Positions 26,986 to 39,526 of a DNA stretch of 64,000 bases are shown here, one piece after another (the stretch's first letter is position 1; each line of letters opens with the position of its first letter). This stretch comes from Balaenoptera acutorostrata (Eukaryota > Chordata > Mammalia > Artiodactyla > Balaenopteridae): contig NW_026646025.1 in the NCBI RefSeq assembly GCF_949987535.1, forward strand, positions 806,001 to 870,000, written 5' to 3'. Under the pieces are notes generated by a model that saw only the letters and a program-made list of their open reading frames with translations, had not been told where the DNA came from and did no database searches. Made by a program: the position numbers and the translations under genes.

Positions 26986-27398
26986 ACATTCATCACAGTG
27001 CTCCATGAACCCTGTCATCTCAATGCTCCAAAGCCTTTGTATTCACAATGCTCCATGGCCCCTGTAATCATAGTGCTCCATGACCCTTTTCATCACAATG
27101 CTCCAAGACCGCTCTCAACACAATGCCCCATGACGCCTGACATCACAAATCTCCATAGCCTCTCTTACCAAAAAGCTCCATGTTCGCTGTCAGCAGAATG
27201 TTCCATGACACTTTTCGTCACAATACTGCATGACCACTGTCATCACAGAGTTCTCTGCCCATATTATCGCAATGTTCCTTGTCACCTTTAATCAAAATGC
27301 TCCATGCCCTTTCATCACAATGCTCCAGAAATCTTTTTCATCGCAATGTTCCTTGACTGTGTCATCACAATGCTCCATGGCCGTCATCAGCACAATGC

Positions 27399-28554
27399 TC
27401 CAAAATTCTTGTCATCACAATGTTCCATGACCGTGTCATCACAATGCTCCATGGCCCTTGTCATCACAATGCTCCGGAATTCTTCTCATCACATTGTTCC
27501 ATGACCGTGTCATCACAATGCTCCATGGCCCTTTTCAGCACAATGCTCCAGAATTCCTGTCATCACAATGTTCCATGACCGTGTCATCACAATGCTCCAT
27601 GGCCCTTGTCATCACAATGCTCCAGAATTCTTGTCATCACGATGTTCCATACCGTGTCATCACAATGCTCCATGGCCATTGTCATCACAAAGCTCCAGAA
27701 TTCTTGTCATCACAATGATCCATGGCCGTGTCATCACAATGCTCCATGGCCCTTGTCATCATGATTCTCCAGAATTCATGTCATCACAATGTTCCATGAC
27801 CGTATCATCACAATGCTCCATGGCCCTTGTCAGCACAATGCTCCAGAATTCTTCTCATCACAATGTTCCATGACCGTGTCATCACAATGCTCCATGGCCC
27901 TTGTCATCACAATGCTCCAGAATTCTTGTCATCACAATGTTCCATGGCCCTGTCATCACAATGCTCCATGGCCCTTGTCATCATAATGCTCCAGAATTCT
28001 TGTCATCACAATGTTCCATGACCGTGTCATCACAATGCTCCATGGCCCTTGTCAGCACAATGCTCCAGAATTCTTGTCATCACAATGTTCCATGGCCGTG
28101 TCATCACAATGCTCCATGGCCCTTTTCATGACAATGCTCCAGAATTCTTCTCATCATAATGTTCCATGACCGCGTCATCACAATGCTCCATGGCCTTTGT
28201 TATCACAATGCTCCAGAATTCTTCTCATCACAATGTTCCATGGCCGTGTCATCACAATGCTCCATGGCCCTTGTCATCATAATGCTCCTGAATTCTTGTC
28301 ATTACTATATTCCATGAACGTGTCATCACAATGCTCTATGGCGCTTGTCATCAGAATGCTCCAGAATTCTTGTCATCACAATGTTCCATGACCGTGTCAT
28401 CACAATGCTCCGTCGCCTTTGTCATCAGAATGCTCCAGAATTCTTGTCATCACAATGTTCCATGACCATGTCATCACAATGCTCCATGGCCCTTGTCAGC
28501 ACAATGCTCCAGAATTCTTGTCATCACAATGTTCCATGACCGTGTCATCACAAT
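27399..28554 (+). repeat. Domain B of the reference unit (74-bp trimer array)
   Basis: About 15-16 trimers. The trimers are not interchangeable: marked variants come in a fixed order. These are CCGGAATTCTTCTC with CATTGTTCC, TTTTCAGCAC, a CCATACCGTG trimer, CAATGATCC, ATAATTCTCCAG, GGCCCTGTC, GTCATGACAATG, TTGTTATCAC, CTCCTGAATTC with ATTACTATATTCC, CCGTCGCC, and GACCATGTC with CAGCAC. B arrays in other units use the same order with trimers missing or duplicated. Confidence 0.9.
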
Positions 28555-28906
28555 GTTACATGACCCTGGTCATCACAGTTCTCCATGACCTTTGTCATCA
28601 CAATGCTCTATGTCGCTTTTCATCACAATTCTCAATGACCACTTTAATCACTCTGCTCGCTGACCATTTTCATCATATTTCTCTAGTGTCATTACAATAC
28701 CCCATGGCCCCTTTCTTCACAATGCTCCATGATGCCTGTCATCACAATGCTCCATGGCTTTTGTTATCACAATGCTCCAGGACCAGTTTCATCACAATTC
28801 TCCATCCCCTTTGTCATCATGGTGCACAATGAAACCTTTCATTAAAATGCTCCATGACACTAGTCATCACAATACTCCATGGCCTTTATCGTCACAATGC
28901 TCCAAG
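28555..28906 (+). repeat. Domain C of the reference unit (diverged 25-mers)
   Basis: A 352-bp block of about 14 monomers, the same length in every complete unit. It starts GTTACATGACCCTGG, includes the atypical monomers TTTAATCACTCTGCTCGC and CATCATATTTCTCTAG, and ends GGCCTTTATCGTCACAATG before the next landmark. Only the unit at 10960 has lost part of it. The window ends inside another copy. Confidence 0.9.
28560..28573. other. Once-per-unit palindrome ATGACC-CT-GGTCAT
   Basis: Six-base arms flank a two-base spacer, five bases into domain C. It is the most perfect short dyad I found in the unit. Other copies lie at the same place, five bases after each C start, for example 31381, 33907, 39180, 46806 and 57939. 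It is altered in unit 2 (ATGAACCTGGTCAT, 7718) and deleted in unit 4. The arms resemble the TGACC half-site of nuclear receptors, but no binding is implied by this alone. Confidence 0.7.
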
Positions 28907-31727
28907 GCACTTTTCATCACGATGTTCCATGAATACTTTCATCACATTGCTCCATGACCATTGTCATCACAATAGTCCATACCCTTGTCAACACAATGCT
29001 GCATAATCCCTGTCATCACAATTCTCCATGACTGCTGTCATCACAATAATCCAGGACAATTTTCATCACAGTGCTTCATGCCCCAAGTCATCACAGTGCT
29101 CCACGATACCTTTCATCACAATTCCTAGATGATCAATGGCATCACAATGCCCCATGACACTTGTCATCACAATTCGCTATGACCCTTGTCATCACAATAC
29201 TCGATGAACCGTGTCATCACAGTGTTCCAGGACACATGTCATCACAATGATCCATGTCTACTTCCATCACAATGCTCCAATACCCCTGTCATCACAATGC
29301 TCCATGGCCCCTGTTATCATATTGCTCCATGATCTCTTTCATCACAATGCTCCATGACCACTGTCATCACCATGCCTCATAACGGCTCTCATCTCAATGC
29401 TCCATGGCCCCTTTCATCACAATGCTCCATGAACCCTGTCATCACAATGTACCCTGCCCTTTTCATCACAAAGCTCCGTGGGCCCTGTCATCACAATGCT
29501 CCATGCCCTTGTCATCAAAATGCTCCAGAACTCTTGTCATCATAATGCTCCATGCCAATGTCATCAAAATGCCCCATGACACTTGTCATCACAATGCTCC
29601 ATAGCCTTTGTCATCACAATGTTCCATGGCCCCTGTCATCACAGTGCTCCATGATACCTTTCATCGCAAATCTAGATGACCACTGTCATCACAATGCCCC
29701 ATGACAGATGTCATCACAATTCGCCATGGTCCTTGTCATCACAATGCTCCATGAACCGTGTCATCACAAGGTTCCAGGACACTTGTCATCACAATGATCC
29801 AAGATCACATTCATCACAGTGCTCCATGAACCCTGTCATCTCAATGCTCCAAAGCCTTTGTATTCACAATGCTCCATGGCCCCTGTAATCATAGTGCTCC
29901 ATGACCCTTTTCATCACAATGCTCCAAGACCGCTCTCAACACAATGCCCCATGACGCCTGACATCACAAATCTCCATAGCCTCTCTTACCAAAAAGCTCC
30001 ATGTTCGCTGTCAGCAGAATGTTCCACGACAATTTTCGTCACAATACTGCATGACCACTGTCATCACAGAGTTCTCTGCCCATATTATCGCAATGTTCCT
30101 TGTCACCTTTAATCAAAATGCTCCATGCCCTTTCATCACAATGCTCCAGAAATCTTTTTCATCGCAATGTTCCTTGACTGTGTCATCACAATGCTCCATG
30201 GCCGTCATCAGCACAATGCTCCAGAATTCTTGTCATCACAATGTTCCATGACCGTGTCATCACAATGCTCCATGGCCCTTGTCATCACAATGCTCCGGAA
30301 TTCTTCTCATCACATTGTTCCATGACCGTGTCATCACAATGCTCCATGGCCCTTTTCAGCACAATGCTCCAGAATTCCTGTCATTACAATGTTCCATGAC
30401 CGTGTCATCACAATGCTCCATGGCCCTTGTCATCACAATGCTCCAGAATTCTTGTCATCACGATGTTCCATACCGTGTCATCACAATGCTCCATGGCCAT
30501 TGTCATCACAATGCTCCAGAATTCTTGTCATCACAATGATCCATGGCCGTGTCATCACAATGCTCCATGGCCCTTGTCATCATAATTCTCCAGAATTCAT
30601 GTCATCACAATGTTCCATGACCGTATCATCACAATGCTCCATGGCCCTTGTCATCACAATGCTCCAGAATTCTTGTCATCACAATGTTCCATGACCGTGT
30701 CATCACAATGCTCCATGGCCCTTGTCATCACAATGCTCCAGAATTCTTGTCATCACAATGTTCCATGGCCCTGTCATCACAATGCTCCATGGCCCTTGTC
30801 ATCATAATGCTCCAGAATTCTTGTCATCACAATGTTCCATGACCGTGTCATCACAATGCTCCATGGCCCTTGTCAGCACAATGCTCCAGAATTCTTGTCA
30901 TCACAATGTTCCATGGCCGTGTCATCACAATGCTCCATGGCCCTTGTCATGACAATGCTCCAGAATTCTTCTCATCATAATGATCCATGACCGCGTCATC
31001 ACAATGCTCCATGGCCATTGTTATCACAATGCTCCAGAATTCTTCTCATCACAATGTTCCATGGCCGTGTCATCACAATGCTCCATGGCCCTTGTCATCA
31101 TAATGCTCCTGAATTCTTGTCATTACTATATTCCATGAACGTGTCATCACAATGCTCTATGGCGCTTGTCATCAGAATGCTCCAGAATTCTTGTCATCAC
31201 AATGTTCCATGACCGTGTCATCACAATGCTCCGTCGCCTTTGTCATCAGAATGCTCCAGAATTCTTGTCATCACAATGTTCCATGACCATGTCATCACAA
31301 TGCTCCATGGCCCTTGTCAGCACAATGCTCCAGAATTCTTGTCATCACAATGTTCCATGACCGTGTCATCACAATGTTACATGACCCTGGTCATCACAGT
31401 TCTCCATGACCTTTGTCATCACAATGCTCTATGTTGCTTTTCATCACAATTCTCAATGACCACTTTAATCACTCTGCTCGCTGACCATTTTCATCATATT
31501 TCTCTAGTGTCATTACAATACCCCATGGCCCCTTTCTTCACAATGCTCCATGATGCCTGTCATCACAATGCTCCATGGCTTTTGTTATCACAATGCTCCA
31601 GGACCAGTTTCATCACAATTCTCCATCCCCTTTGTCATCATGGTGCACAATGAAACCTTTCATTAAAATGCTCCATGACACTAGTCATCACAATACTCCA
31701 TGGCCTTTATCGTCACAATGTTCCCAT
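28907..31727 (+). repeat. Unit 11 (2821 bp)
   Basis: A 28907-30219, B 30220-31375 (1156 bp), C 31376-31727. It is closest to units 1a and 1b: it shares GATCAATGGCATCAC with 1a and TATGTTGC in C (about 31431) with 1b. Private changes include CCATAGCCTTTG (about 29601), TTCCACGACAATTTTC (about 30023) and GTCATTACAATGTTCC (about 30381). Confidence 0.92.
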
Positions 31728-34253
31728 GCACTTTTCGTCACGATGTTCCATGAATACTTTCATCACATTGCTCCATGACCATTGTCATCACAATAGTCCA
31801 TACCCTTGTCAACACAATGCTGCATAATCCCTGTCATCACAATTCTCCATGACTGCTGTCATCACAATAATCCAGGACAATTTTCATCACAGTGCTTCAT
31901 GCCCCAAGTCATCACAGTGCTCCACGATACCTTTCATCACAATTCCTAGATGATCAATGTCATCACAATGCCCCATGACACTTGTCATCACAATTCGCTA
32001 TGACCCTTGTCATCACAATACTCGATGAACCGTGTCATCACAGTGTTCCAGGACACATGTCATCACAATGATCCATGTCTACTTCCATCACAATGCTCCA
32101 ATACCCCTGTCATCACAATGCTCCATGGCCCCTGTTATCATATTGCTCCATGATCTCTTTCATCACAATGCTCCATGACCACTGTCATCACCGTTCCTCA
32201 TAACGGCTCTCATCTCAATGCTCCATGGCCCCTTTCATCACAATGCTCCATGAACCCTGTCATCACAATGTACCCTGCCCTTTTCATCACAAAGCTCCGT
32301 GGGCCCTGTCATCACAATGCTCCATGCCCTTGTCATCAAAATGCTCCAGAACTCTTGTCATCATAATGCTCCATGCCAATGTCATCAAAATGCCCCATGA
32401 CACTTGTCATCACAATGCTCCATGGCCTTTGTCATCACAATGTTCCATGGCCCCTGTCATCACAGTGCTCCATGATACCTTTCATCACAAATCTAGATGA
32501 CCACTGTCATCACAATGCCCCATGACAGATGTCATCACAATTCGCCATGGTCCTTGTCATCACAATGCTCCATGAACCGTGTCATCACAAGGTTCCAGGA
32601 CACTTGTCATCACAATGATCCAAGATCACATTCATCACAGTGCTCCATGAACCCTGTCATCTCTATGCTCCAAAGCCTTTGTATTCACAATGCTCCATGG
32701 CCCCTGTAATCATAGTGCTCCATGACCCTTTTCATCACAATGCTCCAAGACCGCTCTCAACACAATGACCCATGACGCCTGACATCACAAATCTCCATAG
32801 CCTCTCTTAACAAAAAGCTCCATGTTCGCTGTCAGCAGAATGTTCCATGACACTTTTCGTCACAATACTGCATGACCACTGTCATCACAGAGTTCTCTGC
32901 CCATATTATCGCAATATTCCTTGTCACCTTTAATCAAAATGCTCCATGCCCTTTCATCACAATGCTCCAGAAATCTTTTTCATCGCAATGTTCCTTGACT
33001 GTGTCATCACAATGCTCCATGGCCGTCATCAGCACAATGCTCCAGAATTCTTGTCATCACAATGTTCCATGACCGTGTCATCACAATGCTCCATGGCCCT
33101 TGTCATCACAATGCTCCGGAATTCTTCTCATCACAATGTTCCATGACCGTATCATCACAATGCTCCATGGCCCTTGTCATCACAATGCTCCAGAATTCTT
33201 GTCATCACAATGTTCCATGACCGTGTCATCACAATGCTCCATGGCCCTTGTCATCACAATGCTCCAGAATTCTTGTCATCACAATGTTCCATGGCCCTGT
33301 CATCACAATGCTCCATGGCCCTTGTCATCATAATGCTCCAGAATTCTTGTCATCACAATGTTCCATGACCGTGTCTTCACAATGCTCCATGGCCCTTGTC
33401 AGCACAATGCTCCAGAATTCTTGTCATCACAATGTTCCATGGCCGTGTCATCACAATGCTCCATGGCCCTTGTCATGACAATGCTCCAGAATTCTTCTCA
33501 TCATAATGATCCATGACCGCGTCATCACAATGCTCCATGGCCATTGTTATCACAATGCTCCAGAATTCTTCTCATCACAATGTTCCATGGCCGTGTCATC
33601 ACAATGCTCCATGGCCCTTGTCATCATAATGCTCCTGAATTCTTGTCATTACTATATTCCATGAACGTGTCATCAGAATGCTCTATGGCGCTTTTCATCA
33701 GAATGCTCCAGAATTCTTGTCATCACAATGTTCCATGACCGTGTCATCACAATGCTCCGTCGCCTTTGTCATCAGAATGCTCCAGAATTCTTGTCATCAC
33801 AATGTTCCATGACCATGTCATCACAATGCTCCATGGCCCTTGTCAGCACAATGCTCCAGAATTCTTGTCATCACAATGTTCCATGACCGTGTCATCACAA
33901 TGTTACATGACCCTGGTCATCACAGTTCTCCATGACCTTTGTCATCACAATGCTCTATGTTGCTTTTCATCACAATTCTCAATGACCACTTTAATCACTA
34001 TGCTCGCTGACCATTTTCATCATATTTCTCTAGTGTCATTACAATACCCCATGGCCCCTTTCTTCACAATGCTCCATGATGCCTGTCATCACAATGCTCC
34101 ATGGCTTTTGTTATCACAATGCTCCAGGACCAGTTTCATCACAATTCTCCATCCCCTTTGTCATCATGGTGCACAATGAAACCTTTCATTAAAATGCTCC
34201 ATGACACTAGTCATCACAATACTCCATGGCCTTTATCGTCACAATGTTCCCAT
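31728..34253 (+). repeat. Unit 12 (2526 bp, type Y)
   Basis: A 31728-33040, B 33041-33901 (861 bp), C 33902-34253. It shares with the unit at 39527 AATGACCCATGACGCC (about 32764), CTCTTAACAAAAAG (about 32803), GCAATATTCC (about 32911) and CATCAGAATGCTCTATGG (about 33671). ACCGTTCCTC at about 32190 is private, where others have ACCATGCCTC. Confidence 0.92.
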
Positions 34254-36853
34254 GCACTTTTCATCACGATGTTCCATGAATACTTTCATCACATTGCTCC
34301 ATGACCATTGTCATCACAATAGTCCATACCCTTGTCAACACAATGCTGCATAATCCCTGTCATCACAATTCTCCATGACTGCTGTCATCACAATAATCCA
34401 GGACAATTTTCATCACAGTGCTTCATGCCCCAAGTCATCACAGTGCTCCACGATACCTTTCATCACAATTCCTAGATGATCAATGTCATCACAATGCCCC
34501 ATGACACTTGTCATCACAATTCGCTATGACCCTTGTCATCACAATACTCGATGAACCGTGTCATCACAGTGTTCCAGGACACATGTCATCACAATGATCC
34601 ATGTCTACTTCCATCACAATGCTCCAATACCCCTGTCATCACAATGCTCCATGGCCCCTGTTATCATATTGCTCCATGATCTCTTTCATCACAATGCTCC
34701 ATGACCACTGTCATCACCATGCCTCATAACGGCTCTCATCTCAATGCTCCATGGCCCCTTTCATCACAATGCTCCATGAACCCTGTCATCACAATGTACC
34801 CTGCCCTTTTCATCACAAAGCTCCGTGGGCCCTGTCATCACAATGCTCCATGCCCTTGTCATCAAAATGCTCCAGAACTCTTGTCATCATAATGCTCCAT
34901 GCCAATGTCATCAAAATGCCCCATGACACTTGTCATCACAATGCTCCATGGCCTTTGTCATCACAATGTTCCATGGCCCCTGTCATCACAGTGCTCCATG
35001 ATACCTTTCATCGCAAATCTAGATGACCACTGTCATCACAATGCCCCATGACAGATGTCATCACAATTCGCCATGGTCCTTGTCATCACAATGCTCCATG
35101 AACCGTGTCATCACAAGGTTCCAGGACACTTGTCATCACAATGATCCAAGATCACATTCATCACAGTGCTCCATGAACCCTGTCAGTTCTATGCTCCAAA
35201 GCCTTTATATTCACAATGCTCCATGGCCCCTGTAATCATAGTGCTCCATGACCCTTTTCATCACAATGCTCCAAGACCGCTCTCAACACAATGCCCCATG
35301 ACGCCTGACATCACAAATCTCCATAGCCTCTCTTACCAAAAAGCTCCATGTTCGCTGTCAGCAGAATGTTCCATGACACTTTTCGTCACAATACTGCATG
35401 ACCACTGTCATCACAGAGTTCTCTGCCCATATTATCACAATGTTCCTTGTCACCTTTAATCAAAATGCTCCATGCCCTTTCATCACAATGCTCCAGAAAT
35501 CTTTTTCATCGCAATGTTCCTTGACTGTGTCATCACAATGCTCCATGGCCGTCATCAGCACAATGCTCCAGAATTCTTCTCATCACAATGATCCATGGCC
35601 GTGTCATCACAATGCTCCATGGCCCTTGTCATCATAATTCTCCAGAATTCATGTCATCACAATGTTCCATGACCGTATCATCACAATGCTCCATGGCCCT
35701 TTTCAGCACAATGCTCCAGAATTCTTCTCATCACAATGATCCATGGCCGTGTCATCACAATGCTCCATGGCCCTTGTCATCATAATTCTCCAGAATTCAT
35801 GTCATCACAATGTTCCATGACCGTGTCAACACAATGCTCCATGGCCCTTGTCATCACAATGCTCCAGAATTCTTGTCATCACAATGTTCCATGGCCCTGT
35901 CATCACAATGCTCCATGGCCCTTGTCATCATAATGCTCCAGAATTCTTGTCATCACAATGTTCCATGACCGTGTCATCACAATGCTCCATGGCCCTTGTC
36001 AGCACAATGCTCCAGAATTCTTGTCATCACAATGTTCCATAGCCGTGTCATCACAATGCTCCATGGCCCTTGTCATGACCATGCTACAGAATTCTTCTCA
36101 TCATAATGTTCCATGACCGTGTCATCACAATGCTCCATGGCCATTGTTATCACAATGCTCCTGAATTCTTCTCAACACAATGTTCCATGGCCGTGTCATC
36201 ACAATGCTCCATGGCCCTTGTCATCATAATGCTCCTGAATTCTTGTCATTACTATATTCCATGAACGTGTCATCACAATGCTCTATGGCGCTTGTCATCA
36301 GAATGCTCCAGAATTCTTGTCATCACAATGTTCCATGACCGTGTCATCACAATGCTCCATCGCCTTTGTCATCAGAATGCTCCAGAGTTCTTGTCATCAC
36401 AATGTTCCATGACCATGTCATCACAATGCTCCATGGCCCTTGTCAGCACAATGCTCCAGAATTCTTGTCATCACAATGTTCCATGACCGTGTCATCACAA
36501 TGTTACATGACCCTGGTCATCACAGTTCTCCATGACCTTTGTCATCACAATGCTCTATGTCGCTTTTCATCACAATTCTCAATGACCACTTTAAACACTA
36601 TGCTCGCTGACCATTTCCATCATATTTCTCTAGTGTCATTACAATACCCCATGGCGCCTTTCTTCACAATGCTCCATGATGCCTGTCATCACAATGCTCC
36701 ATGGCTTTTGTTATCACAATGCTCCAGGGCCAATTTCATCACAATTCTCCATCCCCTTTGTCATCATGGTGCACAATGAAACCTTTCATTAAAATGCTCC
36801 ATGACACTAGTCATCACAATACTCCATGGCCTTTATCGTCACAATTCTCCCAT
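34254..36853 (+). repeat. Unit 13 (2600 bp, type Z)
   Basis: A 34254-35566, B 35567-36501 (935 bp), C 36502-36853. CTGTCAGTTCTATGC at about 35180 is shared only with the unit at 42053. In B, a 148-bp stretch (two trimers) is repeated from CAGCAC at 35556 to CAGCAC at 35704 and onward. Domain C has TTTAAACACTATGC (about 36590), also shared with the unit at 42053. Confidence 0.92.
35556..35851 (+). repeat. 148-bp (two-trimer) tandem duplication in domain B of unit 13
   Basis: CAGCAC cores at 35556 and 35704 are each followed by CTCCAGAATTCTTCTC, CAATGATCCATGGCC, CATAATTCTCC and GAATTCATGTC in the same order. The copies separate after about 35820, where the second has GTGTCAACAC instead of GTATCATCAC. 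The unit at 42053 has one copy of this arrangement, which accounts for much of their length difference. Confidence 0.85.
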
Positions 36854-39526
36854 GCACTTTTCATCACGATGTTCCATGAATACTTTCATCACATTGCTCC
36901 ATGACCATTTTCATCACAATAGTCCATACCCTTGTCAACACAATGCTGCATAATCCCTGTCATCACAATTCTCCATGACTGCTGTCATCACAATAATCCA
37001 GGACAATTTTCATCACAGTGCTTCATGCCCCCAGTCATCACAGTGCTCCACGATACCTTTCATCACAATTCCTAGATGATCAATGTCAACACAATGCCCC
37101 ATGACACTTGTCATCACAATTCGCTATGACCCTTGTCATCACAATACTCGATGAACCGTGTCATCACAGTGTTCCAGGACACATGTCATCACAATGATCC
37201 ATGTCTACTTCCATCACAATGCTCCAATACCCCTGTCATCACAATGCTCCATGGCCCCTGTTATCATATTGCTCCATGATCTCTTTCATCACAATGCTCC
37301 ATGACCACTGTCATCACCATGCCTCATAACGGCTCTCATCTCAATGCTCCATGGCCCCTTTCATCACAATGCTCCATGAACCCTGTCATCACAATGTACC
37401 CTGCCCTTTTCATCACAAAGCTCCGTGGGCCCTGTCATCACAATGCTCCATGCCCTTGTCATCAAAATGCTCCAGAACTCTTGTCATCATAATGCTCCAT
37501 GCCAATGTCATCAAAATGCCCCATGACACTTGTCATCACAATGCTCCATGGCCTTTGTCATCACAATGTTCCATGGCCCCTGTCATCACAGTGCTCCATG
37601 ATACCTTTCATCGCAAATCTAGATGACCACTGTCATCACAATGCCCCATGACAGATGTCATCACAATTCGCCATGGTCCTTGTCATCACAATGCTCCATG
37701 AACCGTGTCATCACAAGGTTCCAGGACACTTGTCATCACAATGATCCAAGATCACATTCATCACAGTGCTCCATGAACCCTGTCATCTCAATGCTCCAAA
37801 GCCTTTGTATTCACAATGCTCCATGGCCCCTGTAATCATAGTGCTCCATGACCCTTTTCATCACAATGCTCCAAGACCGCTCTCAACACAATGCCCCATG
37901 ACGCCTGACATCACAAATCTCCATAGCCTCTCTTACCAAAAAGCTCCATGTTCGCTGTCAGCAGAATGTTCCATGACACTTTTCGTCACAATACTGCATG
38001 ACCACTGTCATCACAGAGTTCTCTGCCCATATTATCGCAATGTTCCTTGTCACCTTTAATCAAAATGCTCCATGCCCTTTCATCACAATGCTCCAGAAAT
38101 CTTTTTCATCGCAATGTTCCTTGACTGTGTCATCACAATGCTCCATGGCCGTCATCAGCACAATGCTCCAGAATTCTTGTCATCACAATGTTCCATGACC
38201 GTGTCATCACAATGCTCCATGGCCCTTGTCATCACAATGCTCCGGAAATCTTCTCATCACATTGTTCCATGACCGTGTCATCACAATGCTCCATGGCCCT
38301 TTTCAGCACAATGCTCCAGAATTCCTGTCATCACAATGTTCCATGACCGTGTCATCACAATGCTCCATGGCTCTTGTCATCACAATGCTCCAGAATTCTT
38401 GTCATCACGATGTTCCATACCGTGTCATCACAATGCTCCATGGCCATTGTCATCACAATGCTCCAGAATTCTTGTCATCACAATGTTCCATGACCGTGTC
38501 ATCACAATGCTCCATGGCCCTTGTCATCACAATGCTCCAGAATTCTTGTCATCACAATGTTCCATGGCCCTGTCATCTCAATGCTCCATGGCCCTTGTCA
38601 TCATAATGCTCCAGAATTCTTGTCATCACAATGTTCCATGACCGTGTCATCACAATGCTCCATGGCCCTTGTCAGCACAATGCTCCAGAATTCTTGTCAT
38701 CACAATGTTCCATGGCCGTGTCATCACAATGCTCCATGGCCCTTGTCATGACAATGCTCCAGAATTCTTCTCATCATAATGTTCCATGACCGCGTCATCA
38801 CAATGCTCCATGGCCATTGTTATCACAATGCTCCAGAATTCTTGTCATCACAATGTTCCATGGCCGTGTCATCACAATGCTCCATGGCCCTTGTCATCAT
38901 AATGCTCCTGAATTCTTGTCATTACTATATTCCATGAACGTGTCATCACAATGCTCTATGGCGCTTGTCATCAGAATGCTCCAGAATTCTTGTCATCACA
39001 ATGTTCCATGACCGTGTCATCACAATGCTCCGTCGCCTTTGTCATCAGAATGCTCCAGAATTCTTGTCATCACAATGTTCCATGACCATGTCATCACAAT
39101 GCTCCATGGCCCTTGTCAGCACAATGCTCCAGAATTCTTGTCATCACAATGTTCCATGACCGTGTCATCACAATGTTACATGACCCTGGTCATCACAGTT
39201 CTCCATGACCTTTGTCATCACAATGCTCTATGTCGCTTTTCATCACAATTGTCAATGACCACTTTAATCACTATGCTCGCTGACCATTTTCATCATATTT
39301 CTCTAGTGTCATTACAATACCCCATGGCCCCTTTCTTCACAATGCTCCATGATGCCTGTCATCACAATGCTCCATGGCTTTTGTTATCACAATGCTCCAG
39401 GACCAGTTTCATCACAATTCTCCATCCCCTTTGTCATCATGGTGCACAATGAAACCTTTCATTAAAATGCTCCATGACACTAGTCATCACAATACTCCAT
39501 GGCCTTTATCGTCACAATGCTCCCAT
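36854..39526 (+). repeat. Unit 14 (2673 bp, type W)
   Basis: A 36854-38166, B 38167-39174 (1008 bp), C 39175-39526. CCGGAAATCTTCTC (about 38242), CCATGGCTCTTGTC (about 38366) and CCTGTCATCTCAATG (about 38570) are shared with the unit at 44480. CAATTGTCAATG at about 39246 in domain C is private. Confidence 0.92.

Larger units (their letters stand above)
26086..27398 (+). repeat. Domain A of the reference unit (diverged 25-mers)
   Basis: About 52 monomers, nearly all 25 bp, each distinct enough to be recognised in every unit in the same order. Useful landmarks are GCACTTTTCATCACGATG at 26086, CTAGATG at 26304 and 26851, CTCATAACGGCTC at about 26547, CTTACCAAAAAGC at about 27164 and GGCCGTCATCAGCAC at about 27379. 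Its length is 1313 bp in most units, so it is conserved as a block while domain B varies. Confidence 0.9.
26086..28906 (+). repeat. Unit 10 (2821 bp), taken as reference unit
   Basis: A 26086-27398, B 27399-28554 (1156 bp), C 28555-28906. All three domains are present without the special deletions or duplications seen elsewhere. It shares length and B structure with the next unit. Domain A carries CCCTATGACAG (about 26876) and CAATTCTCCATGG (about 26897) where most units have CCCCATGACAG and CAATTCGCCATGG. Confidence 0.93.
31728..39526 (+). repeat. Y-Z-W three-unit block, copy 2 (7799 bp)
   Basis: Unit lengths 2526, 2600 and 2673 bp. It is directly followed by copy 3, with sublineage marks shared unit by unit and not between neighbouring units. 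The three units were therefore amplified together rather than one at a time. Confidence 0.88.

Noticed and set aside
28560..28573. Nuclear-receptor response element as a regulatory site
   Set aside because: The TGACC arms are ordinary monomer sequence brought together by one variant. With no gene nearby and no binding evidence, I list only the palindrome.
28676..28690. AT-rich monomer CATCATATTTCTCTAG in domain C as a promoter or origin
   Set aside because: It is a single diverged monomer conserved by amplification of the unit; it holds no TATA-box context or other supporting motif.
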